Source: Argentina anserina (taxonomy: Eukaryota; Streptophyta; Magnoliopsida; Rosales; Rosaceae). From it: 64,000 nt of DNA. The notes beneath the pieces are model-generated. The model was given only the letters and a program-made list of their open reading frames with translations, had not been told where the DNA came from and did not search any database. The stretch is from NCBI RefSeq assembly GCF_933775445.1, contig NC_065875.1:7267001-7331000 (forward strand), read 5' to 3'. Positions within the stretch are counted from its first letter, which is position 1, and the number at the start of each line of letters is the position of its first letter. Below, piece after piece: positions 63,172 to 64,000 of the stretch. Position numbers and translations under genes: made by a program.

Positions 63172-64000
63172 TTAGAGTCTGTAGCCTAGACTATCTCCAA
63201 AGCACCACTTGCTTGCCGTAGGATCAAGGAGAGACGTCTCCTCAATCACATGATTCTCCATATTCTCCAAATAAGGCTTCAAGCAATGTCCATTGACCTG
63301 AAATTCGGTGCCTTCCACCATACTCTTGATCATGATAACACCAGAAGGAAAAACCTTAGTAATAATGAAAGGACCTATCCATCTAGAACGTAATTTACCA
63401 GGAAACAACTTAAGTCGAGAATTAAACAAAAGAACTTTCTGCGCAACGACAAAGTTTTTCTTCCTAATCATGCGGTCATGGAATGTCTTAGTCTTCTCCT
63501 TGTAAACCATTGCTGAATCATAGGCCTCATTTCTAATCTCTTCAAGCTCATGCAATTGCAACTTCCTATGCAATCCGGCCTCATCAATGTCCATGTTAAA
63601 ATTCTTCACAGCCCACCATGCACGATGTTCAAGGTCCACAGGAAGATGGCACGCCTTGCCATAGACTAATCGAAATGGTGACATGCCAAGAGGAGTCTTG
63701 TATGCCGTCCTATAGGCCCAAAGAGCATCATCCAATCGTTGAGACCAATCCTTGCGTGATGGTCCAACAGATTTCTCCAAAATTCTCTTGATCTCACGAT
63801 TAGATAGCTCCACTTGTTCACTTGTTTGGGGGTGATAAGGCATAGCAACCTTATGCTTGATTCCATACTTCTTCAACAACGCCTCAATGGTCCGGTTGCA
63901 AAAGTGAGATTCTCCATCACTAATGATAACTCTCTGCATACCAAACCTAGAGAAAATGTTAGAACGAAGGAAATCTGCAACAACTCGAGAATCATTAGTC
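63172..64000 (-). CDS. Athila-type Ty3/gypsy integrase, C-terminal part (partial)
   Basis: The minus frame is open from the window edge to the stop at 63,172. It begins inside the integrase core ([16 protein letters not shown], then [14 protein letters not shown], the second catalytic Asp region). [20 protein letters not shown] with the catalytic Glu spacing follows. Next is the Athila/Tat-typical [20 protein letters not shown] and [14 protein letters not shown] of the C-terminal domain. No stops or shifts appear, which suggests a young insertion. Element continues beyond the right edge. Confidence 0.85.
   Translation of the reverse strand, partial: TNDSRVVADFLRSNIFSRFGMQRVIISDGESHFCNRTIEALLKKYGIKHKVAMPYHPQTSEQVELSNREIKRILEKSVGPSRKDWSQRLDDALWAYRTAYKTPLGMSPFRLVYGKACHLPVDLEHRAWWAVKNFNMDIDEAGLHRKLQLHELEEIRNEAYDSAMVYKEKTKTFHDRMIRKKNFVVAQKVLLFNSRLKLFPGKLRSRWIGPFIITKVFPSGVIMIKSMVEGTEFQVNGHCLKPYLENMENHVIEETSLLDPTASKWCFGDSLGYRL

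Noticed and set aside
1..64000. CRISPR arrays, bacterial operons, rRNA or intact tRNA genes
   Set aside because: The window is plant nuclear DNA. The tandem repeats lack spacer structure and the two tRNA-like sequences lack acceptor stems.

Overview
The window is plant nuclear DNA: AT-rich, mostly intergenic, with spliced genes (GT-AG introns) and dense plant transposable elements (hAT, Mutator-like, MITEs, non-LTR LINE/retroposons, Copia, Athila-type Ty3/gypsy, and long solo LTRs with TGTNACG...TTACA/TGACA ends). It reads as a dicot. A Rosaceae-type genome would fit, but that is a guess from repeat style, not a demonstrated match.

Four host genes can be supported. At the left edge on the minus strand is exon 1 of a thylakoid-lumen FKBP-type peptidyl-prolyl isomerase, running off the window. 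At 27,964-28,359 (minus) is a single-exon DUF761 gene. At 54,652-58,583 (plus) is a complete five-exon 4-coumarate:CoA ligase (543 aa) with AC/MYB elements upstream. At 59,576-59,832 (minus) are the last exons of chloroplast aspartate carbamoyltransferase (PYRB), facing the 4CL gene tail to tail. PYRB is cut inside a codon by the LTR of an Athila-type retrotransposon whose integrase runs off the right edge. There is also a frameshifted fragment of the complex I subunit NDUFA13 gene near 24.7 kb, and an unrecognised possible gene at 19.7-22.6 kb.

The rest is transposon archaeology. From 4.6 to 10.7 kb a MITE-like repeat holds a 5'-truncated LINE (11-bp target duplication), which itself holds two solo LTRs. 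From 12.3 to 15.9 kb there is a Copia LTR and a 1.75-kb LTR-like insert bracketed by a 143-bp duplication. From 25.2 to 27.1 kb there is a second Copia LTR with its polypurine tract. At 28.8-32.8 kb lie foldback MITEs, an 869-bp Mutator-like element with a near-perfect 9-bp duplication, and a retroposon bracketed by a direct repeat of over 500 bp. From 37.6 to 43.4 kb are more solo LTRs. From 44.8 to 50.0 kb is a 5.2-kb hAT element with near-perfect 8-bp target duplication whose interior is a 1.37-kb inverted duplication.

I see no unknown multi-gene system. The most interesting signals are the PYRB-splitting insertion, the hAT inverted duplication (a natural hairpin-RNA candidate) and the retroposon with the very long flanking duplication.
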